Assembly (NCBI GenBank): GCA_037783545.1
Contig: JBBELK010001202.1
Location: 273,817-337,816 of the forward strand
DNA: 64,000 bases
Source: Henricia sp. BOLD:AAB3569
Taxonomy: Eukaryota > Echinodermata > Asteroidea > Spinulosida > Echinasteridae
Direction: 5' to 3'
This document shows positions 36,885-50,838 of the stretch, one piece after another. The notes beneath the pieces were generated by a model. It was given only the letters and a program-made list of their open reading frames with translations. It was not told the DNA's origin and did no database searches. Positions within the stretch are counted from its first letter, which is position 1. Every line of letters begins with the position of its first letter. A program made the position numbers and the translations under genes.

Positions 36885-36953
36885 TCCCCGACTGGGATTT
36901 TAACCCAGGTCCTTCATGGCTTACAATTGCTCTATCAACTGAGCTATCTGGAC
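36885..36953 (-). pseudogene. tRNA-like sequence (unit 12)
   Basis: Identical copy. Confidence 0.75.
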
Positions 36954-37764
36954 CTCCCGCCGAATCGGAGCACCACCGTGACAACAATCTCGTGTTTGCC
37001 TCTCTTTCTCCAACAATGCAGTGGGGCAAATCCATGTTAAAAAAGTTAAAAGACTCGTTTTCCCCCAAAAGGTATTCAAGACAGATTGAGAAATTACGTG
37101 ATGAAACAACGCCCTCAACGGTGGCAACAAATAATGTTTACTACATCGTGAAAGACTACATAATTATTTAAACAACGGGGAGACAATTATCAGGCACGTT
37201 ACAAGTGTTTTTAAAAAATCTAAACAGTATTCTCAAGAACCTAACAAATTAACTGATGGAAAAGGCGCCCTCAAAGGTGGCAATTAAGGGAGAATATTTC
37301 CTGCCTTATAGAAAGTAACAGAATGACATCGACAGGTTTAATTATAAGAAAAGTGCCATTTGTTGACTAGTAGAGTGTATTTTCGTCCTCAAACGACATT
37401 CCTAAGATCTTTGAGTAATACGTAAAGAAATAGCGCCCTAACGGCAACAACGAAGAATATTTCGAGGAACACAAAATGACTTCAACAACTTTTATTCTGA
37501 GCAAGTATAATTTCTGGACGTTAAAAGAGTATATTTTCAACCCAAAAACGACATTTCTAAGATCTTTGAGGATTACGTAATAAAAATAGCGCCATCAACG
37601 GCGACAATGAGGAACATTTCCTGGCTTACTGAGGACCACAAAATTACTTCGACAACTCTATTTCCTAGCAAATATACTTTCTGGACGATAAAAAAAAGTG
37701 TCTTTTCGGCCCATTACGGAAAAATTAAGATCTTAAAAAGTTAATTAATGGATTAATTAATTTC

Positions 37765-37813
37765 AAAATATGGAACGCTTCACGATTTTGCGTGTCATCC
37801 TTGCGCAGGGGCC

Positions 37814-37855
<42 letters not shown>

Positions 37856-37870
37856 AGCCGAAGCTAGCAC
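37765..37870 (-). ncRNA. U6: U6 spliceosomal snRNA (unit 12)
   Basis: Consensus sequence, in a 593C-type unit. Confidence 0.98.
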
Positions 37871-40126
37871 AACTAACCTCTTAGAGTGAGGGCTATATAT
37901 GCTCCAACATGTTGGCGCACTAAAACCTGACGGTAGGACTTCCAAACAGCGCGACAAACGCTCGTCTAACAGATTCCTTGACTATAATCAAACAAAACCG
38001 TTCGCACCATCAGTTAGATTAATAAATTACCTACCATTTAATGTAAAATTTATCATATTTCGTTGGCTAATTAACATATTATATCATATTTCATTATGGT
38101 GTTAGGTCTAAAATTCATTCTGCTTGTAAGTGTTAAAACGCTCATCCCTTTTGTGCAATGTCACTGAGGCATAATGAATGCTAATGAGCCTCCAACAAAG
38201 GCCCTCATTGGCTGTTGCTGTGGCAGCAGGCTTGCGGTTGCAGGTCAATGAACCATGCACGTATGGCGCATGACTCTTTACTGTTTGCAGACAAAGGCCC
38301 GTCTGCTGCAGTGCTGTGTATTGCTACTGCAGTATACACTGTACACAGCTGCATGCTGTATACGTGCAGTAGGCCTATACTAAATAAAGATAATCAAATG
38401 CTTCCGTTTGTAGATTGTTTATTCTTACAAACATACCTCAAATGAATCTTGTATTGAGGCTCTGGAAAAATCAGCAAGCATTTTCATTCCAGGATTCACG
38501 ACGTGCAGTTTCTTTCTCAGTTTTCCATCTATCTTGTTTTTCTTTCTTTGTTTTTAACAAGTACTGGAAGAAAGAATGATTAAAAACAGGAAATATTACC
38601 AATGCGATACCACTAATTCCCTCTTGAATTGTTGTTATTTAAACGGAAGCTTGTAAAAATGCTTAAAATTAATGGTAAGTAAAACTGGGCCACAATCAAT
38701 AAGTTAACGAATTCAAAGAGTAAAACGTGTTTTCTATAGTGAAATATACAAACAAAAATATAGAACAGAAACAGAAACCATACGCAAGCACCACTTCGAA
38801 CTAAAATTTAAGGCTTGAAGTTTACATTTTGTTACGTTTTCAAATTAAGATTTCATTTGGCCCTGTTCAAATTATGGTGTAGGCCTACTAATAGTGCACG
38901 AGTTTTCCAACACACATGTCCAAAATTTGTACACATAAACCTTTGGGCGACTCGTTAATAATTAAAGTTGATAAAATTATCATTGCACTGTATTAAAAAG
39001 CATGCCTTAAATAGAAAATGAATTCGGACAACCGCATGCTCAGCTGTCCAGTTATACTTGTAATACATATACGGTAGTGTATCGTTTATCAATAGCCCAC
39101 TGATATTGTGTAGGCCTACGTGAGTAGAGAGCACGCATGATAATTTATTATCCTTGGCCTTTTGCGTCTCAAGAGACGATCTTGTTCACGCATATTTCAT
39201 GGAGTCTAGCATGCATGCTCGCTCATGGCCATCCATGCAGTTGTGGCATCAGATAATTTATTATACAGTACATGTATACTGACAGTGCAGGTCACTGCAT
39301 AGCGCATGAGGTCAGTATGTATTATGTACAGTGCATGCACAGCTCAGTATACACCAATCCGGTAATAAGGTCTTCTTCCCTGTATATCCGCCATAGCTGG
39401 GGGGCTTCTACTGAATGAACTGTATGTTTTTGTTGTTGCTGAAGCTGCATTTGTTTACTTCGAACAAGTTGCGCGTCTTTGTAGGGTTGTGTGCGCGCAA
39501 AGGCGGGCGCGTCGCGTATACGCGAAGGCTCGTTCGTGCATGTAATGGATGAGCGCTTTTCGTTCTAACAGCAACACAAAACGCACAGCCCATGCACTGG
39601 ACGCCCCCCAGCTATGGCGAATATGCAGGGAGGAGATCTCAGTTACCGGATTGGTGTATACGTTGCGTACATGCCGTTGGCTGCCCGCTGCACGCAGCAC
39701 GCGTACTTTGTCTAGCTGCCTACATACAAACTTTTGCAGGTCACTGCATGAGGTCAGTAATGTACATGTACAATTTGCACATGGTAGCCTTGTGTACCGG
39801 GTATCAGTGCAATTAATGTGCAGCACAGCACGCGGTATACGTTGCGTACATGACGTTGGCGGCCGCTGCATGCATGCATGCATGCAACACGCGTACTACA
39901 TGTAGTAAATGTACACATGTACTACATGTACTTTGTCCATTCATGGCGGAAGATAAGAAAACACTTCCTTCATGGTCCATCTGCCTACATACAAACTTTT
40001 CAATAACATTTGTGACGTAAAAAAATGCACTTCTGCTTAAACCAATTAGTTTACAATTATTGGTAGGGCCTATACGACAGGATCGATAATTTAAAGATGA
40101 ATTTAGAAACACGAGAAAATCGCAGT

Positions 40127-40195
40127 TCCCCGACTGGGATTTTAACCCAGGTCCTTCATGGCTTACAATTGCTCTATCAACTGAGCTATCTGGAC
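40127..40195 (-). pseudogene. tRNA-like sequence (unit 13)
   Basis: Identical copy. Confidence 0.75.
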
Positions 40196-41006
40196 CTCCC
40201 GCCGAATCGGAGCACCACCGTGACAACAATCTCGTGTTTGCCTCTCTTTCTCCAACAATGCAGTGGGGCAAATCCATGTTAAAAAAGTTAAAAGACTCGT
40301 TTTCCCCCAAAAGGTATTCAAGACAGATTGAGAAATTACGTGATGAAACAACGCCCTCAACGGTGGCAACAAATAATGTTTACTACATCGTGAAAGACTA
40401 CATAATTATTTAAACAACGGGGAGACAATTATCAGGCACGTTACAAGTGTTTTTAAAAAATCTAAACAGTATTCTCAAGAACCTAACAAATTAACTGATG
40501 GAAAAGGCGCCCTCAAAGGTGGCAATTAAGGGAGAATATTTCCTGCCTTATAGAAAGTAACAGAATGACATCGACAGGTTTAATTATAAGAAAAGTGCCA
40601 TTTGTTGACTAGTAGAGTGTATTTTCGTCCTCAAACGACATTCCTAAGATCTTTGAGTAATACGTAAAGAAATAGCGCCCTAACGGCAACAACGAAGAAT
40701 ATTTCGAGGAACACAAAATGACTTCAACAACTTTTATTCTGAGCAAGTATAATTTCTGGACGTTAAAAGAGTATATTTTCAACCCAAAAACGACATTTCT
40801 AAGATCTTTGAGGATTACGTAATAAAAATAGCGCCATCAACGGCGACAATGAGGAACATTTCCTGGCTTACTGAGGACCACAAAATTACTTCGACAACTC
40901 TATTTCCTAGCAAATATACTTTCTGGACGATAAAAAAAAGTGTCTTTTCGGCCCATTACGGAAAAATTAAGATCTTAAAAAGTTAATTAATGGATTAATT
41001 AATTTC

Positions 41007-41055
41007 AAAATATGGAACGCTTCACGATTTTGCGTGTCATCCTTGCGCAGGGGCC

Positions 41056-41097
<42 letters not shown>

Positions 41098-41112
41098 AGC
41101 CGAAGCTAGCAC
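41007..41112 (-). ncRNA. U6: U6 spliceosomal snRNA (unit 13)
   Basis: Consensus sequence. Confidence 0.98.
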
Positions 41113-43368
41113 AACTAACCTCTTAGAGTGAGGGCTATATATGCTCCAACATGTTGGCGCACTAAAACCTGACGGTAGGACTTCCAAACAGCGCGACAAA
41201 CGCTCGTCTAACAGATTCCTTGACTATAATCAAACAAAACCGTTCGCACCATCAGTTAGATTAATAAATTACCTACCATTTAATGTAAAATTTATCATAT
41301 TTCGTTGGCTAATTAACATATTATATCATATTTCATTATGGTGTTAGGTCTAAAATTCATTCTGCTTGTAAGTGTTAAAACGCTCATCCCTTTTGTGCAA
41401 TGTCACTGAGGCATAATGAATGCTAATGAGCCTCCAACAAAGGCCCTCATTGGCTGTTGCTGTGGCAGCAGGCTTGCGGTTGCAGGTCAATGAACCATGC
41501 ACGTATGGCGCATGACTCTTTACTGTTTGCAGACAAAGGCCCGTCTGCTGCAGTGCTGTGTATTGCTACTGCAGTATACACTGTACACAGCTGCATGCTG
41601 TATACGTGCAGTAGGCCTATACTAAATAAAGATAATCAAATGCTTCCGTTTGTAGATTGTTTATTCTTACAAACATACCTCAAATGAATCTTGTATTGAG
41701 GCTCTGGAAAAATCAGCAAGCATTTTCATTCCAGGATTCACGACGTGCAGTTTCTTTCTCAGTTTTCCATCTATCTTGTTTTTCTTTCTTTGTTTTTAAC
41801 AAGTACTGGAAGAAAGAATGATTAAAAACAGGAAATATTACCAATGCGATACCACTAATTCCCTCTTGAATTGTTGTTATTTAAACGGAAGCTTGTAAAA
41901 ATGCTTAAAATTAATGGTAAGTAAAACTGGGCCACAATCAATAAGTTAACGAATTCAAAGAGTAAAACGTGTTTTCTATAGTGAAATATACAAACAAAAA
42001 TATAGAACAGAAACAGAAACCATACGCAAGCACCACTTCGAACTAAAATTTAAGGCTTGAAGTTTACATTTTGTTACGTTTTCAAATTAAGATTTCATTT
42101 GGCCCTGTTCAAATTATGGTGTAGGCCTACTAATAGTGCACGAGTTTTCCAACACACATGTCCAAAATTTGTACACATAAACCTTTGGGCGACTCGTTAA
42201 TAATTAAAGTTGATAAAATTATCATTGCACTGTATTAAAAAGCATGCCTTAAATAGAAAATGAATTCGGACAACCGCATGCTCAGCTGTCCAGTTATACT
42301 TGTAATACATATACGGTAGTGTATCGTTTATCAATAGCCCACTGATATTGTGTAGGCCTACGTGAGTAGAGAGCACGCATGATAATTTATTATCCTTGGC
42401 CTTTTGCGTCTCAAGAGACGATCTTGTTCACGCATATTTCATGGAGTCTAGCATGCATGCTCGCTCATGGCCATCCATGCAGTTGTGGCATCAGATAATT
42501 TATTATACAGTACATGTATACTGACAGTGCAGGTCACTGCATAGCGCATGAGGTCAGTATGTATTATGTACAGTGCATGCACAGCTCAGTATACACCAAT
42601 CCGGTAATAAGGTCTTCTTCCCTGTATATCCGCCATAGCTGGGGGGCTTCTACTGAATGAACTGTATGTTTTTGTTGTTGCTGAAGCTGCATTTGTTTAC
42701 TTCGAACAAGTTGCGCGTCTCTGTAGGGTTGTGTGCGCGCAAAGGCGGGCGCGTCGCGTATACGCGAAGGCTCGTTCGTGCATGTAATGGATGAGCGCTT
42801 TTCGTTCTAACAGCAACACAAAACGCACAGCCCATGCACTGGACGCCCCCCAGCTATGGCGAATATGCAGGGAGGAGATCTCAGTTACCGGATTGGTGTA
42901 TACGTTGCGTACATGCCGTTGGCTGCCCGCTGCACGCAGCACGCGTACTTTGTCTAGCTGCCTACATACAAACTTTTGCAGGTCACTGCATGAGGTCAGT
43001 AATGTACATGTACAATTTGCACATGGTAGCCTTGTGTACCGGGTATCAGTGCAATTAATGTGCAGCACAGCACGCGGTATACGTTGCGTACATGACGTTG
43101 GCGGCCGCTGCATGCATGCATGCATGCAACACGCGTACTACATGTAGTAAATGTACACATGTACTACATGTACTTTGTCCATTCATGGCGGAAGATAAGA
43201 AAACACTTCCTTCATGGTCCATCTGCCTACATACAAACTTTTCAATAACATTTGTGACGTAAAAAAATGCACTTCTGCTTAAACCAATTAGTTTACAATT
43301 ATTGGTAGGGCCTATACGACAGGATCGATAATTTAAAGATGAATTTAGAAACACGAGAAAATCGCAGT

Positions 43369-43437
43369 TCCCCGACTGGGATTTTAACCCAGGTCCTTCA
43401 TGGCTTACAATTGCTCTATCAACTGAGCTATCTGGAC
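43369..43437 (-). pseudogene. tRNA-like sequence (unit 14)
   Basis: Identical copy. Confidence 0.75.
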
Positions 43438-44248
43438 CTCCCGCCGAATCGGAGCACCACCGTGACAACAATCTCGTGTTTGCCTCTCTTTCTCCAACAA
43501 TGCAGTGGGGCAAATCCATGTTAAAAAAGTTAAAAGACTCGTTTTCCCCCAAAAGGTATTCAAGACAGATTGAGAAATTACGTGATGAAACAACGCCCTC
43601 AACGGTGGCAACAAATAATGTTTACTACATCGTGAAAGACTACATAATTATTTAAACAACGGGGAGACAATTATCAGGCACGTTACAAGTGTTTTTAAAA
43701 AATCTAAACAGTATTCTCAAGAACCTAACAAATTAACTGATGGAAAAGGCGCCCTCAAAGGTGGCAATTAAGGGAGAATATTTCCTGCCTTATAGAAAGT
43801 AACAGAATGACATCGACAGGTTTAATTATAAGAAAAGTGCCATTTGTTGACTAGTAGAGTGTATTTTCGTCCTCAAACGACATTCCTAAGATCTTTGAGT
43901 AATACGTAAAGAAATAGCGCCCTAACGGCAACAACGAAGAATATTTCGAGGAACACAAAATGACTTCAACAACTTTTATTCTGAGCAAGTATAATTTCTG
44001 GACGTTAAAAGAGTATATTTTCAACCCAAAAACGACATTTCTAAGATCTTTGAGGATTACGTAATAAAAATAGCGCCATCAACGGCGACAATGAGGAACA
44101 TTTCCTGGCTTACTGAGGACCACAAAATTACTTCGACAACTCTATTTCCTAGCAAATATACTTTCTGGACGATAAAAAAAAGTGTCTTTTCGGCCCATTA
44201 CGGAAAAATTAAGATCTTAAAAAGTTAATTAATGGATTAATTAATTTC

Positions 44249-44297
44249 AAAATATGGAACGCTTCACGATTTTGCGTGTCATCCTTGCGCAGGGGCC

Positions 44298-44339
<42 letters not shown>

Positions 44340-44354
44340 AGCCGAAGCTAGCAC
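44249..44354 (-). ncRNA. U6: U6 spliceosomal snRNA (unit 14)
   Basis: Consensus sequence, in a 593C-type unit. Confidence 0.98.
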
Positions 44355-46610
44355 AACTAACCTCTTAGAGTGAGGGCTATATATGCTCCAACATGTTGGC
44401 GCACTAAAACCTGACGGTAGGACTTCCAAACAGCGCGACAAACGCTCGTCTAACAGATTCCTTGACTATAATCAAACAAAACCGTTCGCACCATCAGTTA
44501 GATTAATAAATTACCTACCATTTAATGTAAAATTTATCATATTTCGTTGGCTAATTAACATATTATATCATATTTCATTATGGTGTTAGGTCTAAAATTC
44601 ATTCTGCTTGTAAGTGTTAAAACGCTCATCCCTTTTGTGCAATGTCACTGAGGCATAATGAATGCTAATGAGCCTCCAACAAAGGCCCTCATTGGCTGTT
44701 GCTGTGGCAGCAGGCTTGCGGTTGCAGGTCAATGAACCATGCACGTATGGCGCATGACTCTTTACTGTTTGCAGACAAAGGCCCGTCTGCTGCAGTGCTG
44801 TGTATTGCTACTGCAGTATACACTGTACACAGCTGCATGCTGTATACGTGCAGTAGGCCTATACTAAATAAAGATAATCAAATGCTTCCGTTTGTAGATT
44901 GTTTATTCTTACAAACATACCTCAAATGAATCTTGTATTGAGGCTCTGGAAAAATCAGCAAGCATTTTCATTCCAGGATTCACGACGTGCAGTTTCTTTC
45001 TCAGTTTTCCATCTATCTTGTTTTTCTTTCTTTGTTTTTAACAAGTACTGGAAGAAAGAATGATTAAAAACAGGAAATATTACCAATGCGATACCACTAA
45101 TTCCCTCTTGAATTGTTGTTATTTAAACGGAAGCTTGTAAAAATGCTTAAAATTAATGGTAAGTAAAACTGGGCCACAATCAATAAGTTAACGAATTCAA
45201 AGAGTAAAACGTGTTTTCTATAGTGAAATATACAAACAAAAATATAGAACAGAAACAGAAACCATACGCAAGCACCACTTCGAACTAAAATTTAAGGCTT
45301 GAAGTTTACATTTTGTTACGTTTTCAAATTAAGATTTCATTTGGCCCTGTTCAAATTATGGTGTAGGCCTACTAATAGTGCACGAGTTTTCCAACACACA
45401 TGTCCAAAATTTGTACACATAAACCTTTGGGCGACTCGTTAATAATTAAAGTTGATAAAATTATCATTGCACTGTATTAAAAAGCATGCCTTAAATAGAA
45501 AATGAATTCGGACAACCGCATGCTCAGCTGTCCAGTTATACTTGTAATACATATACGGTAGTGTATCGTTTATCAATAGCCCACTGATATTGTGTAGGCC
45601 TACGTGAGTAGAGAGCACGCATGATAATTTATTATCCTTGGCCTTTTGCGTCTCAAGAGACGATCTTGTTCACGCATATTTCATGGAGTCTAGCATGCAT
45701 GCTCGCTCATGGCCATCCATGCAGTTGTGGCATCAGATAATTTATTATACAGTACATGTATACTGACAGTGCAGGTCACTGCATAGCGCATGAGGTCAGT
45801 ATGTATTATGTACAGTGCATGCACAGCTCAGTATACACCAATCCGGTAATAAGGTCTTCTTCCCTGTATATCCGCCATAGCTGGGGGGCTTCTACTGAAT
45901 GAACTGTATGTTTTTGTTGTTGCTGAAGCTGCATTTGTTTACTTCGAACAAGTTGCGCGTCTTTGTAGGGTTGTGTGCGCGCAAAGGCGGGCGCGTCGCG
46001 TATACGCGAAGGCTCGTTCGTGCATGTAATGGATGAGCGCTTTTCGTTCTAACAGCAACACAAAACGCACAGCCCATGCACTGGACGCCCCCCAGCTATG
46101 GCGAATATGCAGGGAGGAGATCTCAGTTACCGGATTGGTGTATACGTTGCGTACATGCCGTTGGCTGCCCGCTGCACGCAGCACGCGTACTTTGTCTAGC
46201 TGCCTACATACAAACTTTTGCAGGTCACTGCATGAGGTCAGTAATGTACATGTACAATTTGCACATGGTAGCCTTGTGTACCGGGTATCAGTGCAATTAA
46301 TGTGCAGCACAGCACGCGGTATACGTTGCGTACATGACGTTGGCGGCCGCTGCATGCATGCATGCATGCAACACGCGTACTACATGTAGTAAATGTACAC
46401 ATGTACTACATGTACTTTGTCCATTCATGGCGGAAGATAAGAAAACACTTCCTTCATGGTCCATCTGCCTACATACAAACTTTTCAATAACATTTGTGAC
46501 GTAAAAAAATGCACTTCTGCTTAAACCAATTAGTTTACAATTATTGGTAGGGCCTATACGACAGGATCGATAATTTAAAGATGAATTTAGAAACACGAGA
46601 AAATCGCAGT

Positions 46611-46679
46611 TCCCCGACTGGGATTTTAACCCAGGTCCTTCATGGCTTACAATTGCTCTATCAACTGAGCTATCTGGAC
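46611..46679 (-). pseudogene. tRNA-like sequence (unit 15)
   Basis: Identical copy. Confidence 0.75.
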
Positions 46680-47490
46680 CTCCCGCCGAATCGGAGCACC
46701 ACCGTGACAACAATCTCGTGTTTGCCTCTCTTTCTCCAACAATGCAGTGGGGCAAATCCATGTTAAAAAAGTTAAAAGACTCGTTTTCCCCCAAAAGGTA
46801 TTCAAGACAGATTGAGAAATTACGTGATGAAACAACGCCCTCAACGGTGGCAACAAATAATGTTTACTACATCGTGAAAGACTACATAATTATTTAAACA
46901 ACGGGGAGACAATTATCAGGCACGTTACAAGTGTTTTTAAAAAATCTAAACAGTATTCTCAAGAACCTAACAAATTAACTGATGGAAAAGGCGCCCTCAA
47001 AGGTGGCAATTAAGGGAGAATATTTCCTGCCTTATAGAAAGTAACAGAATGACATCGACAGGTTTAATTATAAGAAAAGTGCCATTTGTTGACTAGTAGA
47101 GTGTATTTTCGTCCTCAAACGACATTCCTAAGATCTTTGAGTAATACGTAAAGAAATAGCGCCCTAACGGCAACAACGAAGAATATTTCGAGGAACACAA
47201 AATGACTTCAACAACTTTTATTCTGAGCAAGTATAATTTCTGGACGTTAAAAGAGTATATTTTCAACCCAAAAACGACATTTCTAAGATCTTTGAGGATT
47301 ACGTAATAAAAATAGCGCCATCAACGGCGACAATGAGGAACATTTCCTGGCTTACTGAGGACCACAAAATTACTTCGACAACTCTATTTCCTAGCAAATA
47401 TACTTTCTGGACGATAAAAAAAAGTGTCTTTTCGGCCCATTACGGAAAAATTAAGATCTTAAAAAGTTAATTAATGGATTAATTAATTTC

Positions 47491-47539
47491 AAAATATGGA
47501 ACGCTTCACGATTTTGCGTGTCATCCTTGCGCAGGGGCC

Positions 47540-47581
<42 letters not shown>

Positions 47582-47596
47582 AGCCGAAGCTAGCAC
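47491..47596 (-). ncRNA. U6: U6 spliceosomal snRNA (unit 15)
   Basis: Consensus sequence. Confidence 0.98.
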
Positions 47597-49852
47597 AACT
47601 AACCTCTTAGAGTGAGGGCTATATATGCTCCAACATGTTGGCGCACTAAAACCTGACGGTAGGACTTCCAAACAGCGCGACAAACGCTCGTCTAACAGAT
47701 TCCTTGACTATAATCAAACAAAACCGTTCGCACCATCAGTTAGATTAATAAATTACCTACCATTTAATGTAAAATTTATCATATTTCGTTGGCTAATTAA
47801 CATATTATATCATATTTCATTATGGTGTTAGGTCTAAAATTCATTCTGCTTGTAAGTGTTAAAACGCTCATCCCTTTTGTGCAATGTCACTGAGGCATAA
47901 TGAATGCTAATGAGCCTCCAACAAAGGCCCTCATTGGCTGTTGCTGTGGCAGCAGGCTTGCGGTTGCAGGTCAATGAACCATGCACGTATGGCGCATGAC
48001 TCTTTACTGTTTGCAGACAAAGGCCCGTCTGCTGCAGTGCTGTGTATTGCTACTGCAGTATACACTGTACACAGCTGCATGCTGTATACGTGCAGTAGGC
48101 CTATACTAAATAAAGATAATCAAATGCTTCCGTTTGTAGATTGTTTATTCTTACAAACATACCTCAAATGAATCTTGTATTGAGGCTCTGGAAAAATCAG
48201 CAAGCATTTTCATTCCAGGATTCACGACGTGCAGTTTCTTTCTCAGTTTTCCATCTATCTTGTTTTTCTTTCTTTGTTTTTAACAAGTACTGGAAGAAAG
48301 AATGATTAAAAACAGGAAATATTACCAATGCGATACCACTAATTCCCTCTTGAATTGTTGTTATTTAAACGGAAGCTTGTAAAAATGCTTAAAATTAATG
48401 GTAAGTAAAACTGGGCCACAATCAATAAGTTAACGAATTCAAAGAGTAAAACGTGTTTTCTATAGTGAAATATACAAACAAAAATATAGAACAGAAACAG
48501 AAACCATACGCAAGCACCACTTCGAACTAAAATTTAAGGCTTGAAGTTTACATTTTGTTACGTTTTCAAATTAAGATTTCATTTGGCCCTGTTCAAATTA
48601 TGGTGTAGGCCTACTAATAGTGCACGAGTTTTCCAACACACATGTCCAAAATTTGTACACATAAACCTTTGGGCGACTCGTTAATAATTAAAGTTGATAA
48701 AATTATCATTGCACTGTATTAAAAAGCATGCCTTAAATAGAAAATGAATTCGGACAACCGCATGCTCAGCTGTCCAGTTATACTTGTAATACATATACGG
48801 TAGTGTATCGTTTATCAATAGCCCACTGATATTGTGTAGGCCTACGTGAGTAGAGAGCACGCATGATAATTTATTATCCTTGGCCTTTTGCGTCTCAAGA
48901 GACGATCTTGTTCACGCATATTTCATGGAGTCTAGCATGCATGCTCGCTCATGGCCATCCATGCAGTTGTGGCATCAGATAATTTATTATACAGTACATG
49001 TATACTGACAGTGCAGGTCACTGCATAGCGCATGAGGTCAGTATGTATTATGTACAGTGCATGCACAGCTCAGTATACACCAATCCGGTAATAAGGTCTT
49101 CTTCCCTGTATATCCGCCATAGCTGGGGGGCTTCTACTGAATGAACTGTATGTTTTTGTTGTTGCTGAAGCTGCATTTGTTTACTTCGAACAAGTTGCGC
49201 GTCTTTGTAGGGTTGTGTGCGCGCAAAGGCGGGCGCGTCGCGTATACGCGAAGGCTCGTTCGTGCATGTAATGGATGAGCGCTTTTCGTTCTAACAGCAA
49301 CACAAAACGCACAGCCCATGCACTGGACGCCCCCCAGCTATGGCGAATATGCAGGGAGGAGATCTCAGTTACCGGATTGGTGTATACGTTGCGTACATGC
49401 CGTTGGCTGCCCGCTGCACGCAGCACGCGTACTTTGTCTAGCTGCCTACATACAAACTTTTGCAGGTCACTGCATGAGGTCAGTAATGTACATGTACAAT
49501 TTGCACATGGTAGCCTTGTGTACCGGGTATCAGTGCAATTAATGTGCAGCACAGCACGCGGTATACGTTGCGTACATGACGTTGGCGGCCGCTGCATGCA
49601 TGCATGCATGCAACACGCGTACTACATGTAGTAAATGTACACATGTACTACATGTACTTTGTCCATTCATGGCGGAAGATAAGAAAACACTTCCTTCATG
49701 GTCCATCTGCCTACATACAAACTTTTCAATAACATTTGTGACGTAAAAAAATGCACTTCTGCTTAAACCAATTAGTTTACAATTATTGGTAGGGCCTATA
49801 CGACAGGATCGATAATTTAAAGATGAATTTAGAAACACGAGAAAATCGCAGT

Positions 49853-49921
49853 TCCCCGACTGGGATTTTAACCCAGGTCCTTCATGGCTTACAATTGCTC
49901 TATCAACTGAGCTATCTGGAC
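49853..49921 (-). pseudogene. tRNA-like sequence (unit 16)
   Basis: Identical copy. Confidence 0.75.
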
Positions 49922-50732
49922 CTCCCGCCGAATCGGAGCACCACCGTGACAACAATCTCGTGTTTGCCTCTCTTTCTCCAACAATGCAGTGGGGCAAATC
50001 CATGTTAAAAAAGTTAAAAGACTCGTTTTCCCCCAAAAGGTATTCAAGACAGATTGAGAAATTACGTGATGAAACAACGCCCTCAACGGTGGCAACAAAT
50101 AATGTTTACTACATCGTGAAAGACTACATAATTATTTAAACAACGGGGAGACAATTATCAGGCACGTTACAAGTGTTTTTAAAAAATCTAAACAGTATTC
50201 TCAAGAACCTAACAAATTAACTGATGGAAAAGGCGCCCTCAAAGGTGGCAATTAAGGGAGAATATTTCCTGCCTTATAGAAAGTAACAGAATGACATCGA
50301 CAGGTTTAATTATAAGAAAAGTGCCATTTGTTGACTAGTAGAGTGTATTTTCGTCCTCAAACGACATTCCTAAGATCTTTGAGTAATACGTAAAGAAATA
50401 GCGCCCTAACGGCAACAACGAAGAATATTTCGAGGAACACAAAATGACTTCAACAACTTTTATTCTGAGCAAGTATAATTTCTGGACGTTAAAAGAGTAT
50501 ATTTTCAACCCAAAAACGACATTTCTAAGATCTTTGAGGATTACGTAATAAAAATAGCGCCATCAACGGCGACAATGAGGAACATTTCCTGGCTTACTGA
50601 GGACCACAAAATTACTTCGACAACTCTATTTCCTAGCAAATATACTTTCTGGACGATAAAAAAAAGTGTCTTTTCGGCCCATTACGGAAAAATTAAGATC
50701 TTAAAAAGTTAATTAATGGATTAATTAATTTC

Positions 50733-50781
50733 AAAATATGGAACGCTTCACGATTTTGCGTGTCATCCTTGCGCAGGGGCC

Positions 50782-50823
<42 letters not shown>

Positions 50824-50838
50824 AGCCGAAGCTAGCAC
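50733..50838 (-). ncRNA. U6: U6 spliceosomal snRNA (unit 16)
   Basis: Consensus sequence. Confidence 0.98.

Larger units (their letters stand above)
35645..38886. repeat. Array unit 12 (3242 bp), 593C variant
   Basis: Right-hand subtype with C at 36237 where most units have T. The same base is found in units 14 and 17 only. Confidence 0.97.
38887..42128. repeat. Array unit 13 (3242 bp)
   Basis: Right-hand subtype with the common T at 39479, although its two neighbours (units 12 and 14) carry C. Confidence 0.97.
42129..45370. repeat. Array unit 14 (3242 bp), 593C variant
   Basis: Right-hand subtype with C at 42721, shared with units 12 and 17. Confidence 0.97.
45371..48612. repeat. Array unit 15 (3242 bp)
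   Basis: Right-hand subtype with the common T at 45963. No private variant noticed. Confidence 0.97.
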